A stretch of DNA of 30,176 nt from a virus, in the IMG/VR virus record IMGVR_UViG_3300010392_003462, positions 1 to 30,176 of that record. One strand, written 5' to 3'. Both the position numbers and the translations under genes were made by a program. Shown here in pieces: positions 13,223-20,539 of the stretch (positions are counted from its first letter, which is position 1; each line of letters opens with the position of its first letter). A model generated the notes under the pieces. The model was not told the origin of the DNA and did not search any database. It worked only from the letters and a program-made list of their open reading frames with translations.

Positions 13223-13392
13223 CGTTTGGCAATATCACAAAACGCACCGCTACACAAAAAACACTGAGTTTGATCCTGGCGGGTTTTCTTTGGGAAATCC
13301 GCCGCTAATAACTCTCCAATCAGATGTTTACCTTTCAATTTATCAGCCCATTGATCCCTAACTTGTACAAATGCATTGTTATTTGAACTCAT
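13216..13392 (-). CDS. Hypothetical small protein (58 aa)
   Basis: Begins MSSNNNAFVQVRDQWADKL and ends with CFLCSGAFCDIAKRY, a Cys cluster that may bind metal. The ATG at 13392 has AAGGA 8-9 bases upstream, better than the longer in-frame start at 13467. It is the only minus-strand gene between the regulator and the recombination operon. Function unknown. Confidence 0.5.
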   Translation of the reverse strand: MSSNNNAFVQVRDQWADKLKGKHLIGELLAADFPKKTRQDQTQCFLCSGAFCDIAKRY

Positions 13393-13630
13393 AGCAGGCT
13401 TCCTTTTTTGTTTAGTGAAACTCTGAGTTAAAAATCTTACAGGGGGAATCAAATTTACTCCTGACAAATCCTTTTGTCCACAAATTTATATCACTTATTT
13501 ATCTATATAAGTCTTTGTTTATATGCAAAACGATAAAATAATTGCTTAAAGATTAATTAATAGCTTGCTGGGGATTGATTAAATAGCTATACTCTTTGCA
13601 ACTTAGTGAAATTACTGGGGTTTATTAAAT

Positions 13631-13657
13631 TAAAGGTTTTTTGGAAATGGACGATAT
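13631..13657 (+). promoter_or_regulatory. Sigma28 (FliA)-type promoter, copy 12
   Basis: TAAAGGTT, 11 bases, GACGATAT: 13/16 matches with the fixed spacing, and AGTAAG at the start region as in copies 1 and 13. It lies 88 bases before the first gene of the recombination operon and just upstream of a sigma70 promoter. Confidence 0.65.
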
Positions 13658-13670
13658 AGTAAGTAAGACC

Positions 13671-13698
13671 TTGCAGGTCACACAAAGGTCACTATAAT
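13671..13698 (+). promoter_or_regulatory. Sigma70 promoter with tandem AGGTCAC repeats
   Basis: TTGCAG, 16 bases, and a perfect TATAAT (13693-13698). Two AGGTCAC direct repeats (13675-13681 and 13686-13692) fill the spacer and are offset by 11 bp, one helical turn, so a dimeric regulator could bind one face. The predicted leader before the GGAG of the first gene is very short. Confidence 0.65.
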
Positions 13699-13718
13699 GT
13701 AAATCTGGAGCAGGCAAA

Positions 13719-14105
13719 ATGAAAGACGCAAATGAATACTATTTAAGACAGTTTGAGCGGGAACAAGATGAAATCTGCAAACACGAAGAAAGGATAGAAG
13801 AAATAAAAGTGGAGTGTGAAGACACAGCCACCGGACGATTAATGGCAATTACGCCTGATGATATGCACGATATGTTTAATGAGTTGTACAGCGATGCCGA
13901 CAAGTTAAGCCATGGCGACAAATTATTAAATTCACTTGCTAAAAAATTAGCCGGGCATGCTAAAAATCAAAACACTTTTTCAGCGCGGGATCTTGGTTTG
14001 GCTTTTTACGACTACATAAAATATAACACAGTGCGTGATGAATTCAGCGATGTGGCAAGGGATAACCCATTTTTCGATTCATACGCCGATTTTGAGGATT
14101 TATAA
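13719..14105 (+). CDS. Hypothetical protein (128 aa), first gene of recombination operon
   Basis: Unrecognised acidic protein. Residues 1-35 form a charged helix that could be a short coiled coil; the rest is mixed helix. CTGGAG lies 9-10 bases before the ATG. The YqaJ-like gene begins two bases after its stop. By position it could be a recombination accessory or an inhibitor of host nucleases, but no motif supports either. Confidence 0.6.
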   Translation: MKDANEYYLRQFEREQDEICKHEERIEEIKVECEDTATGRLMAITPDDMHDMFNELYSDADKLSHGDKLLNSLAKKLAGHAKNQNTFSARDLGLAFYDYIKYNTVRDEFSDVARDNPFFDSYADFEDL

Positions 14106-14107
14106 CC

Positions 14108-15019
14108 ATGGCTTTAACTGCAGAACAATTAGAAGAACGGATGGGTGGTTTGGGTGGGAGTGATGCTGCCATTGCCGTTGGCTTATCGTCTTACAGTACT
14201 CCGCTACAGCTTTATATGGAAAAAACACGAATTATCGTACCGGATGATATAGGTGATGTAGACGCCATCTATTGGGGTAATCGCCTTGAAGATATCATAA
14301 TTGAAGAATATTCGCGGCGCACCGAAAATGTTGTAATGCGACCTAAAGATATGCTGCGTCATCCCAAGCACAATTTTATGACGGCCAATCTTGACGGATT
14401 TGTAGAGCTTTTAAAGCGTGTAGTTGAGGCAAAAACTGCCAATCTTTTTATGGCTAAAGAATGGGGCGAGTTGGGTACTGATGAAATCCCAATTACTTAC
14501 CTGGTACAAACGCAACATTATTTGTCTGTTACCGGATCTGAGATTGCTGATGTTGCGGTTTTGATTGGCGGGCAAGATTACCGGATATACGAAATACCGC
14601 GTGATGACGATTTAATTACAAATTTAATCGAAGCTGAGCGTGCATTTTGGCAACGGGTTTTAGATAAAAACCCACCGGCACCAACAAATAATGACGATTT
14701 AAAATTGATTTACAGTAAAGACAATGGTCTAGCCAAGGAAACCACGGAAGAAATATTGGATGTTTGGGGAACACTGAAAGAAGTTAAAACAGAAATAAAA
14801 CAGATGTTAGAGCAACAAGAAGACTTGGAATTTAAATTAAAAAAGTATATGGCTGAAAGCACTACACTCACTTACCAAGGAAGCGTTAAACCAATGGCAA
14901 CATGGAAAACGCAAGACAATAACAGATTTCAAGGAGAAGACTTCAAGCAAGACTACCCGGATTTACACGCTAAATATACGAAAAATTCACCATCGCGAGT
15001 TTTGCGATTAAAGAAGTAA
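14108..15019 (+). CDS. YqaJ-family viral exonuclease
   Basis: A 303-residue lambda-exonuclease-like PD-(D/E)XK protein of the YqaJ family. It shows GLGGSDAA (14-21), Glu61 in WGNRLE, Asp96 in NLDG, Glu107 and Lys109 in VEAK, and Gln136-His137-Tyr138 in QTQHYL. These make a complete catalytic set. Such enzymes resect double-stranded ends 5' to 3' and give single strands to a RecT-type annealase, encoded by the next gene. Residues 230-265 form a helical region. It is separated from RecT by 27 bases with an AAGGAG ribosome site. Confidence 0.92.
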   Translation: MALTAEQLEERMGGLGGSDAAIAVGLSSYSTPLQLYMEKTRIIVPDDIGDVDAIYWGNRLEDIIIEEYSRRTENVVMRPKDMLRHPKHNFMTANLDGFVELLKRVVEAKTANLFMAKEWGELGTDEIPITYLVQTQHYLSVTGSEIADVAVLIGGQDYRIYEIPRDDDLITNLIEAERAFWQRVLDKNPPAPTNNDDLKLIYSKDNGLAKETTEEILDVWGTLKEVKTEIKQMLEQQEDLEFKLKKYMAESTTLTYQGSVKPMATWKTQDNNRFQGEDFKQDYPDLHAKYTKNSPSRVLRLKK

Positions 15020-15046
15020 TTACTATAAATAATAAGGAGACATAAC

Positions 15047-15955
15047 ATGTCAGCGAACGAAAAAGAAGTAGAAAATGAAATTCAATTAGTTGATCAACCG
15101 CCATCATCAAAAGGTATGGTTCCCGCTTTCGATAACATGGCAGCGTTTGAGAACGCACAACGTATGGCAAAAGCATTAGCTGCATCCGATTATGTTCCAA
15201 AAGCCTATCACAACAATGTGCCAAATATCTTAGTCGCGATGGATATGGCTTCGCGCACCGGGGCTGGCGTTTTAACAGTTATGCAAAATTTGGATGTGAT
15301 ACAAGGCAAACCAAGTTGGTCATCAAAATTTATTGCCGCAATCATAAATAATTGCGGACGTTATGACGGCGAGCTTCAATACGAGTGTGTATATGACGAT
15401 AAATTAGGTCATATGTCCTCTTGCTTGGCTTGGGCGATAAGTAAAGAAACAGGAAACCGTGTTGAGGGAGTAAAAATAACATGGGAAATGGCTGTAGCTG
15501 AAGGTTGGGTATCAAAATCTGGGTCAAAATGGAAAACCATGCCTGATTTGATGTTCAAGTATCGAGCCGCTTCATTTTTCGGAAAAATACACGTTTCTGA
15601 TAAGCTGCTGGGTATGCAAAGCCAAGAAGAAGCGTTTGAAATAATCGACGTAACACCAAACAAAGACGGTGATTTTGAAAAGCCAGTTAAAGGCGTTCAA
15701 GGAGTTAAGGATAAACTAAAACAGAACCTAACTGATAATAATGAAAGTAATCTTACTCACGAAAACATGACCGTTCAAGTGAATGGCGATCAAGTAAACG
15801 CTGAAACCGGAGAAATTATTGAACAAAATGTTCAAAGTAACCCTAAAGAAAAACAAAAAGGGGCCGATACAGTAAGTAAGAATACAAAAACACAAGCTCG
15901 ACAGGCTAAACGACCATTAAACCAACAGCAAAACGGACATCCTGACGAGTTTTAA
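15047..15955 (+). CDS. recT: RecT-family single-strand annealing protein
   Basis: A 302-residue RecT-family protein. The core (residues about 40-205) contains GAGVLTVMQNLDVIQGKPSWS, shown here by VMQNL and GKPSWSS, then GSKWKTMPDLMFKYRAASFF at about 157-176 and LLGMQS. It anneals complementary strands, pairing with the YqaJ exonuclease in Red-type recombination. The C-terminal 90 residues are polar and probably disordered (Lys/Gln/Asn-rich). A sigma28-like sequence (15844-15870) is embedded in that tail's coding sequence. AAGGAG precedes the ATG. Confidence 0.92.
   Translation: MSANEKEVENEIQLVDQPPSSKGMVPAFDNMAAFENAQRMAKALAASDYVPKAYHNNVPNILVAMDMASRTGAGVLTVMQNLDVIQGKPSWSSKFIAAIINNCGRYDGELQYECVYDDKLGHMSSCLAWAISKETGNRVEGVKITWEMAVAEGWVSKSGSKWKTMPDLMFKYRAASFFGKIHVSDKLLGMQSQEEAFEIIDVTPNKDGDFEKPVKGVQGVKDKLKQNLTDNNESNLTHENMTVQVNGDQVNAETGEIIEQNVQSNPKEKQKGADTVSKNTKTQARQAKRPLNQQQNGHPDEF
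15844..15870 (+). promoter_or_regulatory. Sigma28-like site inside recT, copy 13
   Basis: TAAAGAAA, 11 bases, GCCGATAC: 12/16 matches with correct spacing. The bases after it, AGTAAGTAAGA, are the same as those after copy 12 over the full stretch. It lies 157 bases before the next gene (16027) and could be an internal promoter for the ATPase part of the operon. Confidence 0.45.
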
Positions 15956-15966
15956 ATAAACCAACC

Positions 15967-16000
15967 ATCTAATTGGGGTGCAAACACACTCCAATTAGAT
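15967..16000 (+). terminator. 14-bp inverted repeat after recT
   Basis: ATCTAATTGGGGTG and CACTCCAATTAGAT pair over 14 bases with one mismatch around a six-base loop (CAAACA). No T-run follows, so it is a poor intrinsic terminator and more probably an mRNA-stabilising or processing structure that separates expression of recT from the downstream genes. Confidence 0.5.
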
Positions 16001-16026
16001 ATTCACCAACAAGCTGGAGCATTGTT

Positions 16027-16254
16027 ATGGGATTTTTTAGAAAATTATACGTAGTAACCGAAGTATGCAAAAAACATGGTTTGATCACTACAGAGAAGTT
16101 TAAAAGTTATTTTTCTGCACTTAAAGCGCTTCGAAAAATCGTTAATAAGTATATTGCACACACATTAAAAGGGTCTGATCACTTTAGTCGATTGGAATTT
16201 AACGCTTTCATAACAAAAGGCGATCACGTTTTAGAAAAAGCAATTGCGAGGTAA
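16027..16254 (+). CDS. Hypothetical basic protein (75 aa)
   Basis: Begins MGFFRKLYVVTEVC. The ATG at 16027 follows CTGGAG, and the longer in-frame start at 15973 would lie in the hairpin. It is basic and helical; it may bind nucleic acid, but no family is recognised. It ends four bases before the ATPase gene. Confidence 0.6.
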   Translation: MGFFRKLYVVTEVCKKHGLITTEKFKSYFSALKALRKIVNKYIAHTLKGSDHFSRLEFNAFITKGDHVLEKAIAR

Positions 16255-16258
16255 TAAA

Positions 16259-17506
16259 ATGCGAATAATAACATTAGAGATGGAAAATTTTCAACGGATT
16301 AAAACGTTGGATATCACCCCAAGTAAACATATTGTTAAGATAGAAGGACAGAACGAGCAAGGAAAATCATCAGCAATAAACAGTATAGCCGCCGCAATTG
16401 GTGGGCCTAAACTGACGCCAAAAAAACCTTTGCGTGATGGTGAGAAAAAAGGTTTTGTGAAAATGGATTTGGGTGAGTTAACCATTGAGCGCCGTTATAC
16501 AGCAAGTGGCAGTAAATTGATTGTCACCAATGAAGTGGGGGATAAAGTAACAAAATCACCACAAGCATTATTAACGGATTTGTATAATTCATTAACACTT
16601 GATCCGCTTGAATTCCAGCTAATGGATGACAAGAAAAAAATCGCCACACTAAAAGATTTGCTTGGGCTGGATTTCACTGATTTAGACGACAAGCGCGCCG
16701 ACGTGTTTGAACGTAGAACAAATGCCAAACGAAAATTAGGTGACTTGGAATCTCGATATAAAGCGATAACTGTTAACGAGGAAACACCAGACGATGAAAT
16801 AATCGTAAGTGATTTAATGGTTCAGCTTAACGACAGTATGAGAATCAATTCAAAATTTACCACTATGGAAACTAATAAAACAGAAGTTAGCGGAAAACTG
16901 AATCTTGTTACCAGTAAGATTGAGGGATTATTGCAAGAAAAAACAGAATTGGAGGGCAAATTAACAGAGATTAATAATTATTTTGCTGAAGCAAAACAGG
17001 TTGACGTTAAGCCAATCCAAGAGAAGATTTCAAATGCTGAGCGCTTAAATGGGTATTTGAAAGATAAGCAAGCTAAGGAAGAATTAAAATTACGCGTTCA
17101 AAAAGGTCAATTAATCGTTGATGGTATGACAGCAGGATTGGTTAGTATTGACGATGAAAAGAAAAAACAATTGTCCGAAGCAAACTTTCCATTCCCTGGC
17201 TTAACGTTTGATGAAGATGGAATTATGGTTAACAATATTCCGTTCTCACAATTGAGCCACGCGGAAGGGTTAAAGGTCAGTGTATCCATGGCAATGGCGT
17301 TGAACCCCGCCCTACGTGTTATATTAATTAAGGATGGCTCACTTCTTGACGACAACAGTATGAAAATAATATCGGATCTCGCTGAAGAAAACGATTTTCA
17401 GGTATGGATTGAAATCGTAGCCAACAAATTCGAGCCAGGCTCTAGTGGAATTTACATTGAAGATGGCGCGGAAGTAACAGATATCAAGCAGGAAAATGTC
17501 GCATGA
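16259..17506 (+). CDS. RecF/Rad50-like AAA ATPase (AAA_23 type)
   Basis: A 415-residue SMC-like ATPase. Walker A is GQNEQGKS (30-37), followed by a Rad50/RecF-type strand pattern. Central helices (about 130-290) could form a short coiled coil. The C-terminal lobe has the ABC-signature-like LSHAEG (about 331) and the Walker B region ILIKDGSLLD (about 355). The Walker B Glu is Gly or Ser here, so hydrolysis may be slow or atypical. Similar ATPases sit beside YqaJ and RecT in many phages and probably handle DNA ends. The ATG at 16259 has GAGG 8 bases upstream; a TTG at 16244 is rejected. Confidence 0.85.
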   Translation: MRIITLEMENFQRIKTLDITPSKHIVKIEGQNEQGKSSAINSIAAAIGGPKLTPKKPLRDGEKKGFVKMDLGELTIERRYTASGSKLIVTNEVGDKVTKSPQALLTDLYNSLTLDPLEFQLMDDKKKIATLKDLLGLDFTDLDDKRADVFERRTNAKRKLGDLESRYKAITVNEETPDDEIIVSDLMVQLNDSMRINSKFTTMETNKTEVSGKLNLVTSKIEGLLQEKTELEGKLTEINNYFAEAKQVDVKPIQEKISNAERLNGYLKDKQAKEELKLRVQKGQLIVDGMTAGLVSIDDEKKKQLSEANFPFPGLTFDEDGIMVNNIPFSQLSHAEGLKVSVSMAMALNPALRVILIKDGSLLDDNSMKIISDLAEENDFQVWIEIVANKFEPGSSGIYIEDGAEVTDIKQENVA

Positions 17507-17967
17507 GCAGTCAATTAGAGCAAGGGAATAACTACATTATATCAAGTGAGTATGATGGTCCCGATCCGTTATATAGCGATGGACCGCTTTATTGGGAAGT
17601 AATCGGAAATCAAGATAAGTGGGACGCAGTTCAGCGCGGAGATAGATTTGGGGATCGTTACGGTAAAATAGTGATATGTCAATTAATACCCATTGGAACG
17701 CCCGATGAAGTTCGCGATAAATTACGTGCTGAATCAATAAAATTTGTAGACAGTTATGTGCCTGTTTTTGAGCGTGACACTATCTATTCATTCGATGCTA
17801 CCGGGTGTTTTATGCCAGAAATGTATAAAAGGAATACTGCTTTGTATGATTTATTGGAATTCGTTAAAAACTATAAAGATAATTTTGGAAAATGTTTAAT
17901 CTGTGAAATTAAACCCATTGGTACGGTTAGTGAATGTAAAGAATTAATGGAAAAAGAACCATTTTAA
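17503..17967 (+). CDS. Hypothetical protein with internal duplication (154 aa)
   Basis: Coupled to the ATPase gene by an ATGA overlap. Two related blocks are visible: GKIVICQLIPIGTPDEV (about 54-70) and GKCLICEIKPIGTVSEC (about 126-142), which suggests two copies of one small alpha/beta domain. No family recognised; coupling suggests a partner of the ATPase. Confidence 0.6.
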   Translation: MSSQLEQGNNYIISSEYDGPDPLYSDGPLYWEVIGNQDKWDAVQRGDRFGDRYGKIVICQLIPIGTPDEVRDKLRAESIKFVDSYVPVFERDTIYSFDATGCFMPEMYKRNTALYDLLEFVKNYKDNFGKCLICEIKPIGTVSECKELMEKEPF

Positions 17968-17977
17968 GGAAATAGCA

Positions 17978-18211
17978 ATGCACATAATAGTCGAAAGTGA
18001 AGAAGAAGCGAAAGAAAAAGTTCTTGAACTTACGAAAGAAGTTTCGACAGAGTTTTGCCCTTTAATATTTACGACGTGTAGAAAAGATTGTGTTTGTTAT
18101 ATCCCAGCAACCTACGGAAAAACAAGAATAAACACCAAAGATATTTATAAGGTATATCAAGGAGGATGCGGGAACGGGATGTTCGAAGAACGACCTCAAC
18201 TAGAATGCTAA
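17978..18211 (+). CDS. Small cysteine-rich phage-type protein (77 aa)
   Basis: Begins MHIIVESEEEAKEKV. The block CPLIFTTCRKDCVCY (residues 27-41) and a later GGCGN and final Cys form a putative zinc site. Short proteins with this C-x6-C-x3-C-x-C arrangement occur next to recombination genes in temperate phages and have no assigned function. AAGGA precedes the ATG. Confidence 0.6.
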   Translation: MHIIVESEEEAKEKVLELTKEVSTEFCPLIFTTCRKDCVCYIPATYGKTRINTKDIYKVYQGGCGNGMFEERPQLEC

Positions 18212-18231
18212 CAATAATCTTGGAGTAATTT

Positions 18232-18600
18232 ATGACTGAAACCAAAGAAACCAATAAGCGTGTTAAGTTATTCCCTCCAAAACATACACCCTACCCATGG
18301 TCTTACATCAAACACAAAGATGGACGATTTGTTATCGGTACCGGGTTAAGCGCCGATCCATTGGATCAGTCGGTACCAATTGCGCTTGCAGTAATACCAG
18401 CTGAAATTGGTGGTGACGACGCAGAGCGCAAAGCAAATGCACGGTTAATGGCTGCAGCGCCAGAACTGTATCATATGTTGAGTAGTGTTATAGAAGACAT
18501 CCAATACGCTACCGCGAAGAAAGACGGCGCCAAAAACGCGTGTCAACCACTTACTTACTTACAAGCATTAACACTGCTTAATAAGTTGGATGGGACATAA
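18232..18600 (+). CDS. Phage-type hypothetical protein (122 aa)
   Basis: Contains ANARLMAAAPELYHML (about 68-83), a motif of small phage proteins of unknown function encoded in early operons. The first half has a strand-rich region (FVIGTGL, IALAVIP). CTTGGAG lies upstream of the ATG. Confidence 0.65.
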   Translation: MTETKETNKRVKLFPPKHTPYPWSYIKHKDGRFVIGTGLSADPLDQSVPIALAVIPAEIGGDDAERKANARLMAAAPELYHMLSSVIEDIQYATAKKDGAKNACQPLTYLQALTLLNKLDGT

Positions 18601-18601
18601 A

Positions 18602-18856
18602 ATGTCAGGTCATTTTGTGCCACACTATGTTTTAATTCCTTTATTAATCTGTTTTTTATATACAATTATTAGTCTTGGTATAAAAATAGTGGTTGTAGTT
18701 AATGCGCTTATGAATCACGTTGATAATAAACGGTTGGCAGACAAATATCGAGAACAAGAGAAGAAACAATCCGCATATCAACCAATTGAGGTAAGACCGC
18801 CCGCGCCACCGAAACCACCTGAAACGAGAAATATAAACTGGAGCAAACATGGCTGA
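18602..18856 (+). CDS. Small membrane protein (84 aa)
   Basis: Begins MSGHFVPHYVLIPLLI. One or two hydrophobic stretches (about 8-37) are followed by a charged helix and a proline-rich tail (RPPAPPKPPE), presumably cytoplasmic. The ATG at 18602 has GGGA six bases upstream; it begins just after the previous stop and overlaps the next gene by 8 bases. Function unknown. Confidence 0.55.
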   Translation: MSGHFVPHYVLIPLLICFLYTIISLGIKIVVVVNALMNHVDNKRLADKYREQEKKQSAYQPIEVRPPAPPKPPETRNINWSKHG

Positions 18857-19247
18857 AAAATTAAACCCCCATGGGGTAAAAATCACCTTTGGTAAACATA
18901 ATGGAGAATTAATCACAAGAATACCGGTAGGTTATCTCCGTTTTATGATCAACAACGACACCAAGCAATCAGACTATGCGCGAGCGGAATTCGAGAGGCG
19001 CGGCGATACGTTGCCAACAGCTGAACTATCCGGGCATGCTATTGATAATGCCAGCTTAAGGGTCCGTAAAATTTGGCACGAAGATCGTGGAGATGACGAA
19101 GGGTTATATACATGGCTTATGAGAATCACGATTGAGGCCTTGGAAGATGGCGTTGTGCTTGATTCGGGGAAGATTAAATATAAAGGAATGAAATTGGTGA
19201 TAGAGCATGGTGAAGAATACCCGGTTTTAAAGACGGTAATGAGGTAA
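18849..19247 (+). CDS. DUF3820-like small protein (132 aa)
   Basis: The N-terminal half (ITFGKHNGELITRIPVGYLRFM, of which FGKHNGE and PVGYLRF are diagnostic, then YARAEFERRG) matches the DUF3820-type pattern seen in exonuclease-associated and phage proteins. CTGGAG precedes the ATG. It is the last gene of the plus-strand operon and overlaps the last gene of the opposing T4SS operon by 21 bases. Confidence 0.65.
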   Translation: MAEKLNPHGVKITFGKHNGELITRIPVGYLRFMINNDTKQSDYARAEFERRGDTLPTAELSGHAIDNASLRVRKIWHEDRGDDEGLYTWLMRITIEALEDGVVLDSGKIKYKGMKLVIEHGEEYPVLKTVMR

Positions 19248-19445
19248 TTTATTTGGAAGTGTAAGCGAACATTTTTTGTGATGCTTTATCCATTTCGCCA
19301 CTCTCTTACGAGATTTAGGTTTGTATAAAAAAATAACTTGCTGGGTTTCAGTGTTATCAAAACAACCGCTACAAACCCAACAAATTAAATTACCGTCTAC
19401 CTGATAAATCCATGGTGTTATAATCTCGAACTTGGTTTTGAACAT
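19227..19445 (-). CDS. Hypothetical cysteine-containing small protein (72 aa)
   Basis: Begins MFKTKFEIITPWIY. CWVCSGC (22-28) and a later HHKKC could bind zinc. It starts four bases after the previous stop with no clear ribosome site. It is the last gene of the minus-strand operon and converges with 18849-19247, with overlapping 3' ends. Unrecognised. Confidence 0.45.
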   Translation of the reverse strand: MFKTKFEIITPWIYQVDGNLICWVCSGCFDNTETQQVIFLYKPKSRKRVAKWIKHHKKCSLTLPNKLPHYRL

Positions 19446-19449
19446 TTAT

Positions 19450-19704
19450 TTATTTCGAAACTAAAAATTCATTTCCTTTATTTTGGCTAATAGCCCTATT
19501 GATATAATATTTTTGAAACTGGTCGTGTAATTCAGGGTTTCGGTCAAGTGTAACTTTTATAAACATAACAGGGCTGGTTTGAAGTAAAACATATAGACAA
19601 ACCACCCCAATAAAAAACCCTGAAAGAAAAGTAACTAAAGACGAAAATACTGGGTGTTTATTTTTGTGAACCAAGTGTTCACTAAACATTATTTTATCAT
19701 TCAC
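19450..19704 (-). CDS. Small single-pass membrane protein (84 aa)
   Basis: The GTG start at 19704 is chosen because a perfect AGGAGG (19711-19716) stands six bases upstream; the longer ATG reading at 19731 would translate that ribosome site as Arg-Arg. One transmembrane segment (VFSSLVTFLSGFFIGVVCLY region, about residues 20-42) is followed by a soluble tail. Located downstream of the T4SS genes; role unknown. Confidence 0.6.
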   Translation of the reverse strand: MNDKIMFSEHLVHKNKHPVFSSLVTFLSGFFIGVVCLYVLLQTSPVMFIKVTLDRNPELHDQFQKYYINRAISQNKGNEFLVSK

Positions 19705-19727
19705 AGCTCGCCTCCTATATATAATAA

Positions 19728-20489
19728 TCACAAGTTTAAATCATTCTCTATATCAGTCGATTTTGTTTTTCTACTGCGTTTTGGTAATTGAAAATTATTT
19801 TCTTTTTCATTTTTAATTTCGGTTAAAAACTCAAACTTATTCAAAAACGAGTGGTTGTATGCAATAACATCTTCTTTGTCAAGGAAAGGACTGCTTTTTG
19901 TATATTCAGGATTGAAAAAATTGAATTCCGCATCAACGGATGCAACGCTTTCAACATCTTTTTCTTGAATTAGTATGTTGCGATAATCGTTATAAGTATT
20001 AAAATCATGAGGGTTATCGGAGATTTGATAATTATTAATTACCTGTTCTTTTGTTCTACCATAATTCAGGTCTTCTCTGGTCGATACATTGAGTTGTTCT
20101 TTTGTATTTTTTAAGGAAATAGAATAAGCAGAAAAAATTTCTGGTACATTAATACTGTCAGGTCGATCAAGATCAAATAAATAATCTAACTCAGGTTTGT
20201 TATGGAAAAAATTAGCGTCCATATCACCAAGCACAATAGCAGAGTGAAGTGAATTGGCTTCAAGTAATGGTTTTCGAGACTCAAGATACTGCCCCAGCTC
20301 ATTTAAAGGCAGGCTTTCAATATTATTGCTTTCTATAACCTCAATCCACTCATTATCAGAATTTTGTTCAACCTCAACTAAGGAGGGAACTTGGTTTAAA
20401 TCTATATCACCATCAGGATCATGAAATTTAATAGCCCAATTTTCCTGGGTGTCTATAGTTCCGCTTTGAATGTTTTTGTAATGCTTCAT
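19728..20489 (-). CDS. Hypothetical acidic protein (253 aa)
   Basis: Begins MKHYKNIQSGTIDTQ. The ATG at 20489 has GGAGG five bases upstream; the longer in-frame start at 20516 is rejected. The protein is acidic, rich in Asn/Asp/Ser, with no signal peptide or membrane segment, and ends in a basic stretch (PKRSRKTKS). It is 50 bases downstream of the large lipoprotein gene. Intracellular, possibly disordered in part; a translocated effector or a regulator are both open possibilities without proof. Confidence 0.6.
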   Translation of the reverse strand: MKHYKNIQSGTIDTQENWAIKFHDPDGDIDLNQVPSLVEVEQNSDNEWIEVIESNNIESLPLNELGQYLESRKPLLEANSLHSAIVLGDMDANFFHNKPELDYLFDLDRPDSINVPEIFSAYSISLKNTKEQLNVSTREDLNYGRTKEQVINNYQISDNPHDFNTYNDYRNILIQEKDVESVASVDAEFNFFNPEYTKSSPFLDKEDVIAYNHSFLNKFEFLTEIKNEKENNFQLPKRSRKTKSTDIENDLNL

Positions 20490-20539
20490 ACGTCCTCCAA
20501 AAGTGACCCTAATCAAAGGGCCACAAATTCATGGTTTAT

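Larger units (their letters stand above)
13393..13718. promoter_or_regulatory. 326-base regulatory gap before the recombination operon
   Basis: This AT-rich gap holds no gene. It contains a DnaA-box-like TTGTCCACA at 13474-13482 flanked by AT-rich sequence, a weaker sigma28 site at 13631, and a sigma70 promoter at 13671 with two direct repeats. It also must carry the promoter of the minus-strand gene at 13392, which was not located. Confidence 0.5.

Noticed and set aside
15967-16000. Hairpin after recT as a standard intrinsic terminator
   Set aside because: No T-run follows the stem and the operon continues with closely spaced genes.
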